Positions 34,631 to 43,486 of a DNA stretch of 59,733 nt are shown piece by piece; position 1 is the first letter of the stretch; each line of letters begins with the position of its first letter. Source of the DNA: Euryarchaeota archaeon UBA182 (GTDB lineage: Archaea > Thermoplasmatota > Poseidoniia > Poseidoniales > Thalassarchaeaceae). The stretch is taken from contig DAGH01000006.1 in NCBI GenBank assembly GCA_002495675.1, positions 64,781 through 124,513 on the forward strand, read 5' to 3'. A program made the translations under genes and the position numbers. The notes beneath the pieces were generated by a model, which saw nothing but the letters and a program-made list of their open reading frames with translations, had not been told where the DNA came from and ran no database searches.

Positions 34631-35518
34631 TCAATCCAATCCAGGAAGGGGTTCTAATTCTGGTGCTGGATCGTCAATAACTCTTAGCAACGTGTCTGCA
34701 ACATTGACCTCCATACCACTACGATTTGCCCATTCGACAACCCTCGTTACGTCCCGAACTAGGAACTCCCTCGCTGAGGGGTGTTGCTCTACAACGGCCT
34801 GTCCAACGTCGATAATCCATGGTTCATCCTCATGCCAGAGTATGTTGTATTCGCTAAAATCAGAGTGGACCATCGTGGCTCTTTGCCACATGACGGATAC
34901 CATTTCTACCAATTCGTTGAATACCTTTTCCACATTTGGGACTGTGACATCTCTAAGTCTGGGCGAAGGTTTGTTCAGGCTTCCAATTAGGTCCATTACG
35001 ATGACGTTCTTGTAATTAGCCCTGGGCATAGGCGCAGGAATTCCATGTCTTCTGCAACGTCGAAGGTTCCTAACTTCTTTTCTCACCCATACATTGACAA
35101 TTTCCCTATGTCGTCTTTTCAAGCCGCCAAATCTTGGGTCGCCGTCGATGTATTTGGAGAGCGATTTGAAGACAGCGTTTGTAGTATGAAATATCTTCAC
35201 GGCCATTGGTCCCGTTGAACTGGTAGCATGGAATACATGTGCCTCTTTCCCCCTCGCTATTGGAAAATCGAGGGTATCGATCTCCCCTGCCTCCATCAAT
35301 TTGTGGAGGGCTAAGAGTGTGCTTTGATCAAAGACACTATCGAAGACCCTTCTATCCGACCACTCAAATTCGCCTCTTCCCAGAACACCAGATATCTTGT
35401 CCTCAATCTCATTGAATATCTGCTTGTATCTCGGTTCCTCCATCCAATCCTGTGTTGGCATTGAATGATCCCGGTAGCCGGGTTTTTCCCTCCATTCTTG
35501 GTCCTCCGGCTTCCTCAT
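34631..35518 (-). CDS. rio1: RIO1-type serine/threonine kinase/ATPase
   Basis: A 295-residue RIO kinase acting in late small-subunit maturation. FPIARGKEAHVFHA replaces the normal P-loop and Lys108 in MAVKIF binds ATP. MVHSDFSEYNIL supplies the catalytic Asp220 and Asn225, and IIDVGQAV the metal-binding Asp237. The STGPMAVKIF and FKSLSKYIDGDPRF stretch are RIO1-specific. It overlaps the preceding membrane-protein gene by four bases (ATGA) and precedes the KH protein, its usual partner. Confidence 0.94.
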   Translation of the reverse strand: MRKPEDQEWREKPGYRDHSMPTQDWMEEPRYKQIFNEIEDKISGVLGRGEFEWSDRRVFDSVFDQSTLLALHKLMEAGEIDTLDFPIARGKEAHVFHATSSTGPMAVKIFHTTNAVFKSLSKYIDGDPRFGGLKRRHREIVNVWVRKEVRNLRRCRRHGIPAPMPRANYKNVIVMDLIGSLNKPSPRLRDVTVPNVEKVFNELVEMVSVMWQRATMVHSDFSEYNILWHEDEPWIIDVGQAVVEQHPSAREFLVRDVTRVVEWANRSGMEVNVADTLLRVIDDPAPELEPLPGLD

Positions 35519-36372
35519 CTCAATCTCGCCTCTACTTCTCCTCCATCAAGAGTTCGCCATGTCCAATAACCAACTGGGGCTGTAAAAGTACCTACGACGA
35601 TCAACCATGAAATGATTGCCCCCATCCAAGGGCTCATGATGGGGAACAGGAAAATACTGAGGATCGCATAGAAGGATACCGAGGCTGATCCCAACATCAT
35701 GGGTCCAGCAGCTCCGATGGGGACTTCGGGTCCTTGCGACAACCAAAGCGAAACCATGGTGGTTAGAAATATGGCTGGGAAGACAGAAATTATTCCAGAA
35801 ATGAAGGGCAAACCCATCGATGCGATCCACACTGAGGCCCCAATCGCTAGTCCCGCAGCTGTGCCCCTGACCAGCAAGACGACCCAGCCAACTTCATTCT
35901 TTCCAGCCGGTGCTGTGGGGTTCGACTTGACTGCTAAGAACCCCAAAACGATGGAGGCCATTGTTGTCGTTAAGGCTATCAATAGTGGATCGATTGATTC
36001 TGATGTCATTTCAACAATGGACGCTGAAATACCGGCGAACAGGGCCCATAGGGCCACTGATAACACGGAGACGCCAGCAAGTAGGAAGTTTCCCTTCAAC
36101 AGGCTACCAAACCACAAAGGGGATTTCCTCCATACCCCCAAAAAAAGCAGATTCAGGAGCATGCCAACCGGCACTATCGACATGGCTGCGGAGAATGACT
36201 CCTCTGATCCGACCTCCGACCAAATACCTAGGCTGGCAGGTACGATTGTGGTCGGCAGGGTTATCACTCCCCCGATAGCGCCTCCAGCACGTTCCACAAA
36301 CACAGTAGATATGATTGCTATAAGCCCAGCAAAGACTGCAGGGATTATGATGCTAAATATGTCGATAGCCAT
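35515..36372 (-). CDS. Multi-pass membrane protein in the translation cluster
   Basis: A 285-residue protein with about nine hydrophobic helices, short loops and many small residues, suggesting a transporter-like permease. No family motif is recognised. It lies between aIF1A (seven bases) and RIO1 (four-base overlap), so it is probably in the same transcript, but nothing in the protein suggests a ribosomal role. Its C-terminal tail is short and charged (DGGEVEARLR). Confidence 0.7.
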   Translation of the reverse strand: MAIDIFSIIIPAVFAGLIAIISTVFVERAGGAIGGVITLPTTIVPASLGIWSEVGSEESFSAAMSIVPVGMLLNLLFLGVWRKSPLWFGSLLKGNFLLAGVSVLSVALWALFAGISASIVEMTSESIDPLLIALTTTMASIVLGFLAVKSNPTAPAGKNEVGWVVLLVRGTAAGLAIGASVWIASMGLPFISGIISVFPAIFLTTMVSLWLSQGPEVPIGAAGPMMLGSASVSFYAILSIFLFPIMSPWMGAIISWLIVVGTFTAPVGYWTWRTLDGGEVEARLR

Positions 36373-36379
36373 GGAAAAC

Positions 36380-36931
36380 TCAACCGAAGAATGAATCTAT
36401 GTCGTCCTCATCTCTTCTGGTGACCATGGTATCCGTGGCTTCTTCTGTGATTTGGTCTGGCTCGTTGACCTGATCAGATTCCTGTGGTTCCTCAGACTTC
36501 GTCCTTTCTTCTGTGGGTTGGTCGTCATATTCCATGTCCCCCTCATCCATGGCTGTTATGTCATCGTCTGAGTATCCGAAGAGGTCGACGATCTCCGGCA
36601 GTACCCCTTTCCTTGAGAGGTAGATTGACTGCGTCTTTGTGTACCTGCTTCTAACATCTGCCTTCGAGTCTTGAAAGTCCCAGGGTTGAACGACTATCAA
36701 ATCACCTTCTCGGACCCATTGTCGGCGTCGCATCTTCCCCGGAATTCGGGCAAGTCTTGATTCTCCGTCCTCGCAGACAGCCGTCACCCTCCGACCACCG
36801 AGAATCTGGTCAGCTATTGCAAACATCTCGTTGATTTTCCTGTTTGGTAGGGGGACCCTGATCTTGTCGCTCCCACCTGACTCTAATCGTGCAAGGAGTT
36901 CGGAGTCGACCCTTTCTGCGCGACGTGCCAT
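36380..36931 (-). CDS. Translation initiation factor aIF1A with long acidic tail
   Basis: A 183-residue protein. Residues 1-110 are an OB-fold eIF1A domain (RVPLPNRKINEMFAIADQIL, GGRRVTAVCEDGESRLARIPGKMRRRQWVREGD, cited by its ends GGRRVTAV and MRRRQWVREGD, then DLIVVQPWDFQDSKADV). It assists scanning-type start selection and subunit joining. The last 60 or so residues are highly acidic and end DEDDIDSFFG. Most archaeal aIF1A proteins lack such a tail, and it resembles the eIF5B-binding acidic tail of eukaryotic eIF1A. Confidence 0.92.
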   Translation of the reverse strand: MARRAERVDSELLARLESGGSDKIRVPLPNRKINEMFAIADQILGGRRVTAVCEDGESRLARIPGKMRRRQWVREGDLIVVQPWDFQDSKADVRSRYTKTQSIYLSRKGVLPEIVDLFGYSDDDITAMDEGDMEYDDQPTEERTKSEEPQESDQVNEPDQITEEATDTMVTRRDEDDIDSFFG

Positions 36932-36979
36932 GCATTCGGGTCGGGGGTTCCCTATGTGAACCTACCACCACTGTCGGTG

Positions 36980-38647
36980 CTAGAATGTTGAGATGGCTGT
37001 TTCTACAAGAGACAAGAGCCATTCACTCGCTGGACCCAGACCAAACAGCACCGTTAGGACCATGGAAACAAGAATTGCCACTCTTAGCAGTGGTGCTTTT
37101 GGAAGTGAAGAATCACTCACTGGTTCTTCAAAGAACATCAGAAGGCCGATTCTGAGGTAGTAGAACAAGGATAGGGCGCTGTTCAGGACGATTGCGAGTG
37201 CCAACAGGAAGTATGGATCTACCGATTGCAGCCAGCTCATGGCGTTGGTAGCTGTGACAGCGCCAGTGTCGGTTGTGGTTGTTACCAACCCATTTATCAT
37301 AAGGAACTTGGAAAGGAAGCCGGAAAGGGGAGGGATTCCTGCCAGTGACAGCATGAACACGAACATCGAACTTGCAATGATGGGGTCTCTACGAGCTAAT
37401 CCATTCATGTCTGATATCGATCTGCCTGTGCCCTCCATCTCCAGTAGTGTTAGTACGAGGAACGCTCCCATCTTGAAGAGCACCAAGACCGACAAGTGGA
37501 AGACTATGGCCATTTGGAGCAAATCCTGGGTATTAGAATCAGCAAGTCCGGACCCAAGCGCAGCCAATGCTGCCAACATGTAGCCTGCATGGGCCACGCT
37601 GGAATAGGCTAGCATCCGCTTGGGATTTTCAGACGACAAAGCGGCAAGATTGCCCCAAGTCATCGTTATGATGGCGAGGACGCCTAGGGCGGGTGCCCAT
37701 GCTGTCACGGCTTCATTGGGGGCTGCGAATCCAACAAGGACCCGCATCATGGCGACGAACCCCATGGCCTTCGAGGCCGTGGCGAGCATGCCTGCGATTG
37801 GTGCGTTGGTACCAGAATAGGCATCAGGTGCTGCGAAGTGGAAGGGTGCGGCGCTGACTTTGAAGCCAAACGCCACCAGCATGAGGCCGACGCCAATTCC
37901 CGCGAGTGGGTCGAGGGTGTCCATCGCCGCCCAACTTGCCGAAAGGCCGGCGAAGTCCAAACTGCCAGCCCAGAGGTACAATAGCGACATGCCATAAATT
38001 CCAGTCGCAGAGGCGATTGATCCAACGATGAAGTACTTGACACCCGCCTCGCCGCCGATTCTGCTCTCCTTGTGGAAGCCGACGAGAACGTATGATGCCA
38101 TAGATGCCAACTCCAGACATACAATCAGGAAGAATAGATTGGTTGAGAGAGCCATTAGACTCATTCCCAGTGCTACCATCATTAGGAGGATGTGTAAATC
38201 GACTTGCCTTCTGTTGTCCATCAGACTGAGTGTGATTCTCTCATCTGCATCCTTCGCGTCATCAACAGTGATCTTTGTAGAGGGTATCCTGTAAATCGAA
38301 GCCGCTGCTGTTATCGCCAATGCCGCAGTGAAAACCATAGACATGAATCTGCCGAAGCCCGTGATTTCCATCACTCCGGATATTGTCTTACCTTCCGACG
38401 ACTCGATGGCGTAGAGTGACAGGATGCAAGCAACAGCGAGGGATACTGTTGAGATTATTCCGGGCGCTCTGGGGTCGGAGGTAATCTCGAATCGAGTTCC
38501 GCCCCACAGGATTGGAAACTTGAAGCTCGTGAGTGGAATCCTTGCCTTCGCGTCTCCGAGATTTGGCACTAGGATGGCCAGTAGTATACCAACCAATATC
38601 GCCATCTCTGGAGCCATGGCTGTGGCTTCGGACGAGGACAGAATCAT
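36980..38647 (-). CDS. nuoN: Complex I antiporter-like subunit NuoN
   Basis: A 555-residue membrane subunit of the proton-pumping NADH dehydrogenase-like complex. About 14 hydrophobic helices are present. Landmarks are LELASMASYVLVGFHKES, KYFIVGSIASATGIYGMSLLY, VSAAPFHFAAPDAYSG with the lysine-poor loop after it, and RMLAYSSVAHAGYM. The start ATG overlaps the nuoM stop as ATGA. It is the last gene of the nuo operon and lies 48 bases before the translation cluster on the same strand. Confidence 0.94.
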   Translation of the reverse strand: MILSSSEATAMAPEMAILVGILLAILVPNLGDAKARIPLTSFKFPILWGGTRFEITSDPRAPGIISTVSLAVACILSLYAIESSEGKTISGVMEITGFGRFMSMVFTAALAITAAASIYRIPSTKITVDDAKDADERITLSLMDNRRQVDLHILLMMVALGMSLMALSTNLFFLIVCLELASMASYVLVGFHKESRIGGEAGVKYFIVGSIASATGIYGMSLLYLWAGSLDFAGLSASWAAMDTLDPLAGIGVGLMLVAFGFKVSAAPFHFAAPDAYSGTNAPIAGMLATASKAMGFVAMMRVLVGFAAPNEAVTAWAPALGVLAIITMTWGNLAALSSENPKRMLAYSSVAHAGYMLAALAALGSGLADSNTQDLLQMAIVFHLSVLVLFKMGAFLVLTLLEMEGTGRSISDMNGLARRDPIIASSMFVFMLSLAGIPPLSGFLSKFLMINGLVTTTTDTGAVTATNAMSWLQSVDPYFLLALAIVLNSALSLFYYLRIGLLMFFEEPVSDSSLPKAPLLRVAILVSMVLTVLFGLGPASEWLLSLVETAISTF

Positions 38648-40263
38648 GGAGAGACCTCCAGCATGTTCATTGCATGTACTAAGTAAGTCTGGACGAATTC
38701 AGTGCTCCAAGCGGACATCATGTCCCAGAATATGAATGGGAGTATGCCGAATAAGATCGTCAGGGCGCCGAGAACGAACATACCGGCATTCTCATGCCAC
38801 GTGACGTCCCGTGGCTCTTCGTCATGCATAGTGTCCGGGAGCTTCCCTTTATGCGGATCATCGGACTCGAAAATCATCTTTTGCATCGAAGTGAGGTAAT
38901 ACAGTGCAGTGAAGATCAGAGTTAGTGCCGGGAGGAGGACCCACCACCCAAAGGTCATCCAGAAGGCGATCATAATCGCCACCTCGGCGACGAAACCCGC
39001 CAACAAGGGGAGTCCTAGACTTCCCATCCAACCAAGCATCATGTGTCCAGCTAAGAAGGGGGAATGGTGGGCAATCCCTCTCATAGACCCGATCTCAAGT
39101 GTGTGGTAGTGGTGCTTGAAGGAGCCAGCGACAGCGAACAGGAGAGGGCTGATGATGCCATGGGCGAACATCATGAATAGCGCGCCTGCAAACCCGAGGG
39201 GCTGCATTGTGGCAATCCCGAGGAAGATCAGGCCCATGTGGGAAACGGATGAATATGCGACCATCCTCTTTAGATTCGTTTGCCCGAGACACACGACCGC
39301 CCCGTAAACCAGGCTCGCCATGCCTAGGAAGACCAGGAGGGGAACGAATGTGAGTGTGGATTCGGGGAACATAGCAACTGCAATCCTCAGGAAGCCATAT
39401 GCACCCATCTTCAGCATAACCCCGGCCAGAAGCATGGAGCCAGCGGTGGGGGCTTGGACGTGGGCATCGGGTAGCCAAGTGTGGACTGGTACGCTGGGCA
39501 TCTTTGTCGCGAAGCCGATAAGGAGGAGGAGCCAGACGAAGTGTCTGAGGCCCTCACTGGTTATCAGTCCATCAACCCTTGATTGCTCGGTCATCAATAC
39601 TAGGTTGAAGTGATGGCCAGTCAGCGTGCCTGCGTAGTTTGGATCTGCAACTGTGTTGAAGTACATCACGAGAATTCCAACAAGCATCAAGACACTTGCC
39701 GTGAATGTGTAGATGAAGAACTTCATCGATGCGTATTTCCTATCCTCTCCACCCCAGATCATGATTAAGAAAAACATCGGGACCAACGTGAGTTCCCAGA
39801 AGATGTAGAAAACAAAGAGGTCGAGGGAGACGAAAACTCCGATAAGGGCCCCTTCCATTATCAGCAAAAGTGAGTGGAAACTGTGACCATCCTTGGCATC
39901 CCATTGAACTAACATGGAGATTGGAATCAGGAGTGTGGTGAGCCAAATCATGGGGAAGGACAACGCATCAGTCCCAAGGTGCCAAGTAACACCGATCGAC
40001 TCGATCAGCCAGACTGGGTCCTCGGTCTCAAGGACATAGTCCCCCATGCCAATTGACAGCCAATCTATCTGTCCAATGGTCCCAACGAAAATTAGCGTTG
40101 TGAGAAGGAATATGGCCGATGAGAGACCAATAGCTACATTCCTAACGGAGGCTTTCATCCTCGCTGAGATATCACTGGGAAGGACATTGGGGAGGACAAG
40201 CAGAATCAATCCGGAGAGGAGTGGTACGAGGGTGATTATGCTTAGAGGTCCGGTGAAGCTCAA
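38644..40263 (-). CDS. nuoM: Complex I antiporter-like subunit NuoM
   Basis: About 539 residues with 14 or so helices, another proton-channel subunit. Landmarks are FYIFWELTLVPMFFLIMIWGG, KFFIYTFTASVLML, PVHTWLPDAHVQAPTAGSML and KRMVAYSSVSHMGLI. The start is taken as TTG at 40263, which overlaps the nuoL stop (TTGA). The frame is open further upstream, but that stretch lies under the end of nuoL and reads like an out-of-frame shadow of it. Confidence 0.93.
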   Translation of the reverse strand: MSFTGPLSIITLVPLLSGLILLVLPNVLPSDISARMKASVRNVAIGLSSAIFLLTTLIFVGTIGQIDWLSIGMGDYVLETEDPVWLIESIGVTWHLGTDALSFPMIWLTTLLIPISMLVQWDAKDGHSFHSLLLIMEGALIGVFVSLDLFVFYIFWELTLVPMFFLIMIWGGEDRKYASMKFFIYTFTASVLMLVGILVMYFNTVADPNYAGTLTGHHFNLVLMTEQSRVDGLITSEGLRHFVWLLLLIGFATKMPSVPVHTWLPDAHVQAPTAGSMLLAGVMLKMGAYGFLRIAVAMFPESTLTFVPLLVFLGMASLVYGAVVCLGQTNLKRMVAYSSVSHMGLIFLGIATMQPLGFAGALFMMFAHGIISPLLFAVAGSFKHHYHTLEIGSMRGIAHHSPFLAGHMMLGWMGSLGLPLLAGFVAEVAIMIAFWMTFGWWVLLPALTLIFTALYYLTSMQKMIFESDDPHKGKLPDTMHDEEPRDVTWHENAGMFVLGALTILFGILPFIFWDMMSAWSTEFVQTYLVHAMNMLEVSP

Positions 40264-42563
40264 ATTGTCACCCCCACAATGAGGATGAAAATCGAGAGGG
40301 CTCCGACTGCGGCCATTAGGATGTAGTCCCTTGTGCTGCCTGTCGTGTACGTCCTGATCCAATGGGAGCCTTGTATGCTGGTCCTTTCGACGAGCTTCAC
40401 AATCCCATCAATTACGTTGGCGTCAAACCATGCAGAAAATCTAGCCATTGGAATGATAGTTTTTGAGATTCCCCAATCATATAGGTCATCGAAATGGAGG
40501 CGCTTGTGAAGTGACTCTGAAAGGCTGCTGTTCGCCATTCCAGACACATCAATGGTCTTGAAGGCCGCAGATAGGCTGACGAGCCATGATACCGCCACAT
40601 TGGCTTCTTGGCCTTCTTTGAGGCTACCACCGTGAACTTTCATGGCAATGATTGGGCCGACGAACGTGGAGAGGGCAATTGTAACATAACCAACGGCCAT
40701 GAGGGCACGCTTCTCTGGGAGGAAGGCAATCTGGAGGGCTTTTGTGACGTCCAGGTCATCAAGGCCCATTGAGTAGTCTTTGCTACTGAGGAATTCCCCG
40801 ATATGGAAGAATGCCAGTAGGGCCCCCGTTGTCGCAGTGACTATGGAGAGTGTGATTAGTGGTGTCTTTATCCAAAGTGTCTCCTCATGGACATGGGATG
40901 CTACATCGTGTTTAGGTACGCCAGCAAACGTCATCATCCACATCCTGGACATGTAGAATCCAGTCATACCGGCAGTCAGAACCGCGAGAATAGCGGGGCC
41001 AAGAAGAAGTGGCTCATACTCGAGGGCACCCAACCATGTTTCAGCGATTATCGCTTCCTTGGACCAAAAGCCTCCAATTAACGGTATGCCAATAATCGAC
41101 ATGCTTCCTAGCATCATGGCGATTGAGGTCACGGGCATCTTGGAGGCCAGCCCTCCCATGTTTCTCATGTCCTGGGCGTCGAAGTGTTCCTCGTGATCCT
41201 CGTGTTGGCCATGTTCTCCGTGGTGATGGAGTTCATGGTGGGCATGGTGCATTTCATGGATCACTGAGCCACTTGCCATGAACAGCATACCCTTGGCCAT
41301 TGCGTGGTTGAAGAGATGGAAGAGGGCACCACCCAACACGAAAAGTCCCTCGTACCTGTGTCCAGTCGAAATTAGGTACAGCGCGGAGCCAAGGCCGAGG
41401 AAAATGTAGGCTAGTTGGCTCATGGTGGAATACGCCAGGACCTTCTTGATGTCATTCTGTACGAAGGCGATCGAAGCCGCCATGAATGCGGTGATTCCGC
41501 CCACCCATGCGATTATGATTCCTAGATCCTCCATCCCCATCACGCCATAGTAATCAACGTCGACGAAGGGCACCATTCTAGCTACGAGGTACAGCCCAGC
41601 ATTCACCATTGTTGCAGCATGAATCAATGCAGAGACAGGGGTCGGGCCCTCCATAGCATCTGGCAACCAGACATGGAGGGGGAATTGAGCTGATTTTCCG
41701 ACGCACCCGATGAAAAGCATGAGCAGGGCTGGTTGGAGCTCCGACGCTTTGACGGGAATCTCCCCCACTCCAGTGGAAGGATTGTCGAAAACAACTGCGA
41801 AGTCAAGTGATCCGTATATGTCATACAACATCAAGAGGCCCACCATTAGGAAAACATCTCCCACCCTTGTTGTCATGAATGCCTTCTTGGCAGCGGCGGC
41901 AGCGCTTTCCTTCCAATAGTAGAATCCAATCAACAAATAGGAGCACAGTCCCATGATCTCCCAGAATATGAACAACCAAAGGAAGCTGTCAGCCAGTACC
42001 ATTCCAAACATTCCCATGCTGAACAGGATGAATTCGGCGAAGAAGCGGTGGTTCCGGTTTGAGTTGATGTCATCTGTGGTCATGTAGCCAATCGCAAACC
42101 AGCATATCAGGAAGCACAGAAATGTTGCAACGAAGAGCAGCATTGCGCTGATTGGGTCGAGCCAAATACCAAATGAGATGTTTGTGAAGCCTGCATCTAT
42201 GTTCCACTGTGTTCCATCGTGACGTAGGACATCGAAGTCAAGCCATGTAAGGGGGTCCCCGTGAGCTTTCTTTTCACCGGCTCCCAAGAAATCCAACACC
42301 ATCCACAGTCCGGCTACTAGGGATACTGATAGCGCTGACAGAGCAAGAATCCCCCCCTCCTTGAATCGACTGACCCATGTTTCGTTCCCATTCCATATCT
42401 GGCCTATGAGCAATACTACGGGAAACATGGCTAGAGGTGCAGCGATTGCGGCGAATCCGAGATCGATCGGCTCGACGCCAATGACTGCAAGTAGGGGGAC
42501 GAGGGCGATGGCTGGGGCCAATGGAACGAGCAGGTTCCATTCCTGATCCTTTTGCTCTTTCAT
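40260..42563 (-). CDS. nuoL: Complex I antiporter-like subunit NuoL
   Basis: A 767-residue subunit, longer than the usual 610 or so residues. Landmarks are FIFWEIMGLCSYLLIGFYYW, KSAQFPLHVWLPDAMEGPTP, KKVLAYSTMSQLAYIFLGLG and, after SGSVIHEMHH, an insertion of about 25 residues rich in His (12 in that stretch). The last 150 residues carry the lateral amphipathic helix typical of NuoL. It starts nine bases after the nuoK stop. Confidence 0.94.
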   Translation of the reverse strand: MKEQKDQEWNLLVPLAPAIALVPLLAVIGVEPIDLGFAAIAAPLAMFPVVLLIGQIWNGNETWVSRFKEGGILALSALSVSLVAGLWMVLDFLGAGEKKAHGDPLTWLDFDVLRHDGTQWNIDAGFTNISFGIWLDPISAMLLFVATFLCFLICWFAIGYMTTDDINSNRNHRFFAEFILFSMGMFGMVLADSFLWLFIFWEIMGLCSYLLIGFYYWKESAAAAAKKAFMTTRVGDVFLMVGLLMLYDIYGSLDFAVVFDNPSTGVGEIPVKASELQPALLMLFIGCVGKSAQFPLHVWLPDAMEGPTPVSALIHAATMVNAGLYLVARMVPFVDVDYYGVMGMEDLGIIIAWVGGITAFMAASIAFVQNDIKKVLAYSTMSQLAYIFLGLGSALYLISTGHRYEGLFVLGGALFHLFNHAMAKGMLFMASGSVIHEMHHAHHELHHHGEHGQHEDHEEHFDAQDMRNMGGLASKMPVTSIAMMLGSMSIIGIPLIGGFWSKEAIIAETWLGALEYEPLLLGPAILAVLTAGMTGFYMSRMWMMTFAGVPKHDVASHVHEETLWIKTPLITLSIVTATTGALLAFFHIGEFLSSKDYSMGLDDLDVTKALQIAFLPEKRALMAVGYVTIALSTFVGPIIAMKVHGGSLKEGQEANVAVSWLVSLSAAFKTIDVSGMANSSLSESLHKRLHFDDLYDWGISKTIIPMARFSAWFDANVIDGIVKLVERTSIQGSHWIRTYTTGSTRDYILMAAVGALSIFILIVGVTI
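41181..41264 (-). other. His-rich insertion in NuoL
   Basis: This 84-base coding stretch encodes 12 His within about 25 residues (SVIHEMHHAHHELHHHGEHG and beyond). In most NuoL proteins the SGSVIH motif runs almost directly to the DxRxMGGL motif. It may bind metal or buffer protons. Confidence 0.6.
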
Positions 42564-42572
42564 CGCATTACC

Positions 42573-42875
42573 TCAGTTCTTTAGCATTACAGCCTCGTCC
42601 AGAGAAATTGTCTCTTGGGTGCTGTAGAGTGATAATAGGATTGCAAGGCCTATGGCCACTTCGGCGGCTGCTATTGCAATTGCAACCGCGGTGTACACCC
42701 AACCTTCGACTCCTCCGGTGTTCAAGGCGCCTGCTACGAAATTCAGATTGGCTGCGTTCAACATCAATTCAATGCACATTAGGACGACTATCCCATTTTT
42801 CCTAGAGAATGTCCCGATGAGGCCGATGCCGAAGAGTATAGCTGCTAATCCAGATACCCACGATGGGTCGATCAT
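42573..42875 (-). CDS. nuoK: Complex I subunit NuoK
   Basis: A 100-residue subunit with three hydrophobic helices. The conserved Glu of VLMCIELMLNAANL and that of VAIAIAAAEVAIGLAILL, both needed for proton translocation, are present. Length is normal. The start ATG overlaps the previous stop as ATGA. Confidence 0.94.
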   Translation of the reverse strand: MIDPSWVSGLAAILFGIGLIGTFSRKNGIVVLMCIELMLNAANLNFVAGALNTGGVEGWVYTAVAIAIAAAEVAIGLAILLSLYSTQETISLDEAVMLKN

Positions 42876-43219
42876 TCTTCTTCATCCCCTATGATCGAAA
42901 TTTGATTTTGGTTGGAGGTCCTGGTGGCAGCACGAGGCATCCCGATCACTGGGGTCTCTACATCCTGACCGAGATCCCAAGTCAGATTAGCCAAACGTTC
43001 GTCTCTAACGAGATAGGAGGCCCCGATCATCGCCATGCTGAGTAACAGTCCCAGTACCAAGGTCATCATGTTCCATTCATCGAGCATTGCAATTGCGAAG
43101 GATGAGGAGGTTGGGGGCTCTGGTGTGTCAGTCCATCCAGAAAATTCCATCGTCTCCGTCAAGAGAACGAGCACGAGAACAAACACCCCTAGTCTTGCTA
43201 GGATTCCCAATGCCCTCAT
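42872..43219 (-). CDS. nuoJ2: Complex I subunit NuoJ, C-terminal half
   Basis: A 115-residue membrane protein with two main helices (VFVLVLVLLTE and MMTLVLGLLLSMAMIGASYLVRD, the latter cited by position 52-74). The second half of NuoJ has this shape, including the last helix just before a hydrophilic tail (about 40 residues, acidic). It starts inside the previous gene's stop (ATGA, 43216-43219). NuoJ is split into two proteins here, as in haloarchaea. Confidence 0.8.
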   Translation of the reverse strand: MRALGILARLGVFVLVLVLLTETMEFSGWTDTPEPPTSSSFAIAMLDEWNMMTLVLGLLLSMAMIGASYLVRDERLANLTWDLGQDVETPVIGMPRAATRTSNQNQISIIGDEEE

Positions 43220-43482
43220 TCAATGTCCCCCTCCTGAATTTGACGGCGAGTGAGCATGACTCCGAATTGTACTACCAGCATAACCGAGCCTAAGTACACG
43301 AGAATCTGTACGGCAGCGAGCATTTCAGCTTCTGCAAGGATAAACACACCGGCAACTGCTAGGAAGGTCATCATGAGCGAGAGGAGGGAATGAGCCACTC
43401 TTCGGGCATAGACACAGCCTATTGCTCCGCCGATGGCGATCGCTGCGAACACAAGGAACGCGGCCTCCTCGGGGTTGACCAT
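43216..43482 (-). CDS. nuoJ1: Complex I subunit NuoJ, N-terminal half
   Basis: An 88-residue protein matching the first three helices of NuoJ, including VFILAEAEMLAAVQILVYLG, the conserved region with the pi-bulge helix, and GSVMLVVQFGVML. ATG at 43482 follows the nuoI stop by four bases. A much longer upstream frame overlaps nuoI on the same strand and is not used. Confidence 0.85.
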   Translation of the reverse strand: MVNPEEAAFLVFAAIAIGGAIGCVYARRVAHSLLSLMMTFLAVAGVFILAEAEMLAAVQILVYLGSVMLVVQFGVMLTRRQIQEGDIE

Positions 43483-43486
43483 GTAA

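Noticed and set aside
35699..36394. Long plus-strand frame of 231 codons opposite the membrane protein
   Set aside because: It lies wholly antisense to a clear multi-helix membrane protein and its composition is a reflection of that gene.
40264..40362. N-terminal extension of nuoM upstream of TTG 40263
   Set aside because: It overlaps the coding end of nuoL, is hydrophilic and unlike any NuoM N-terminus.
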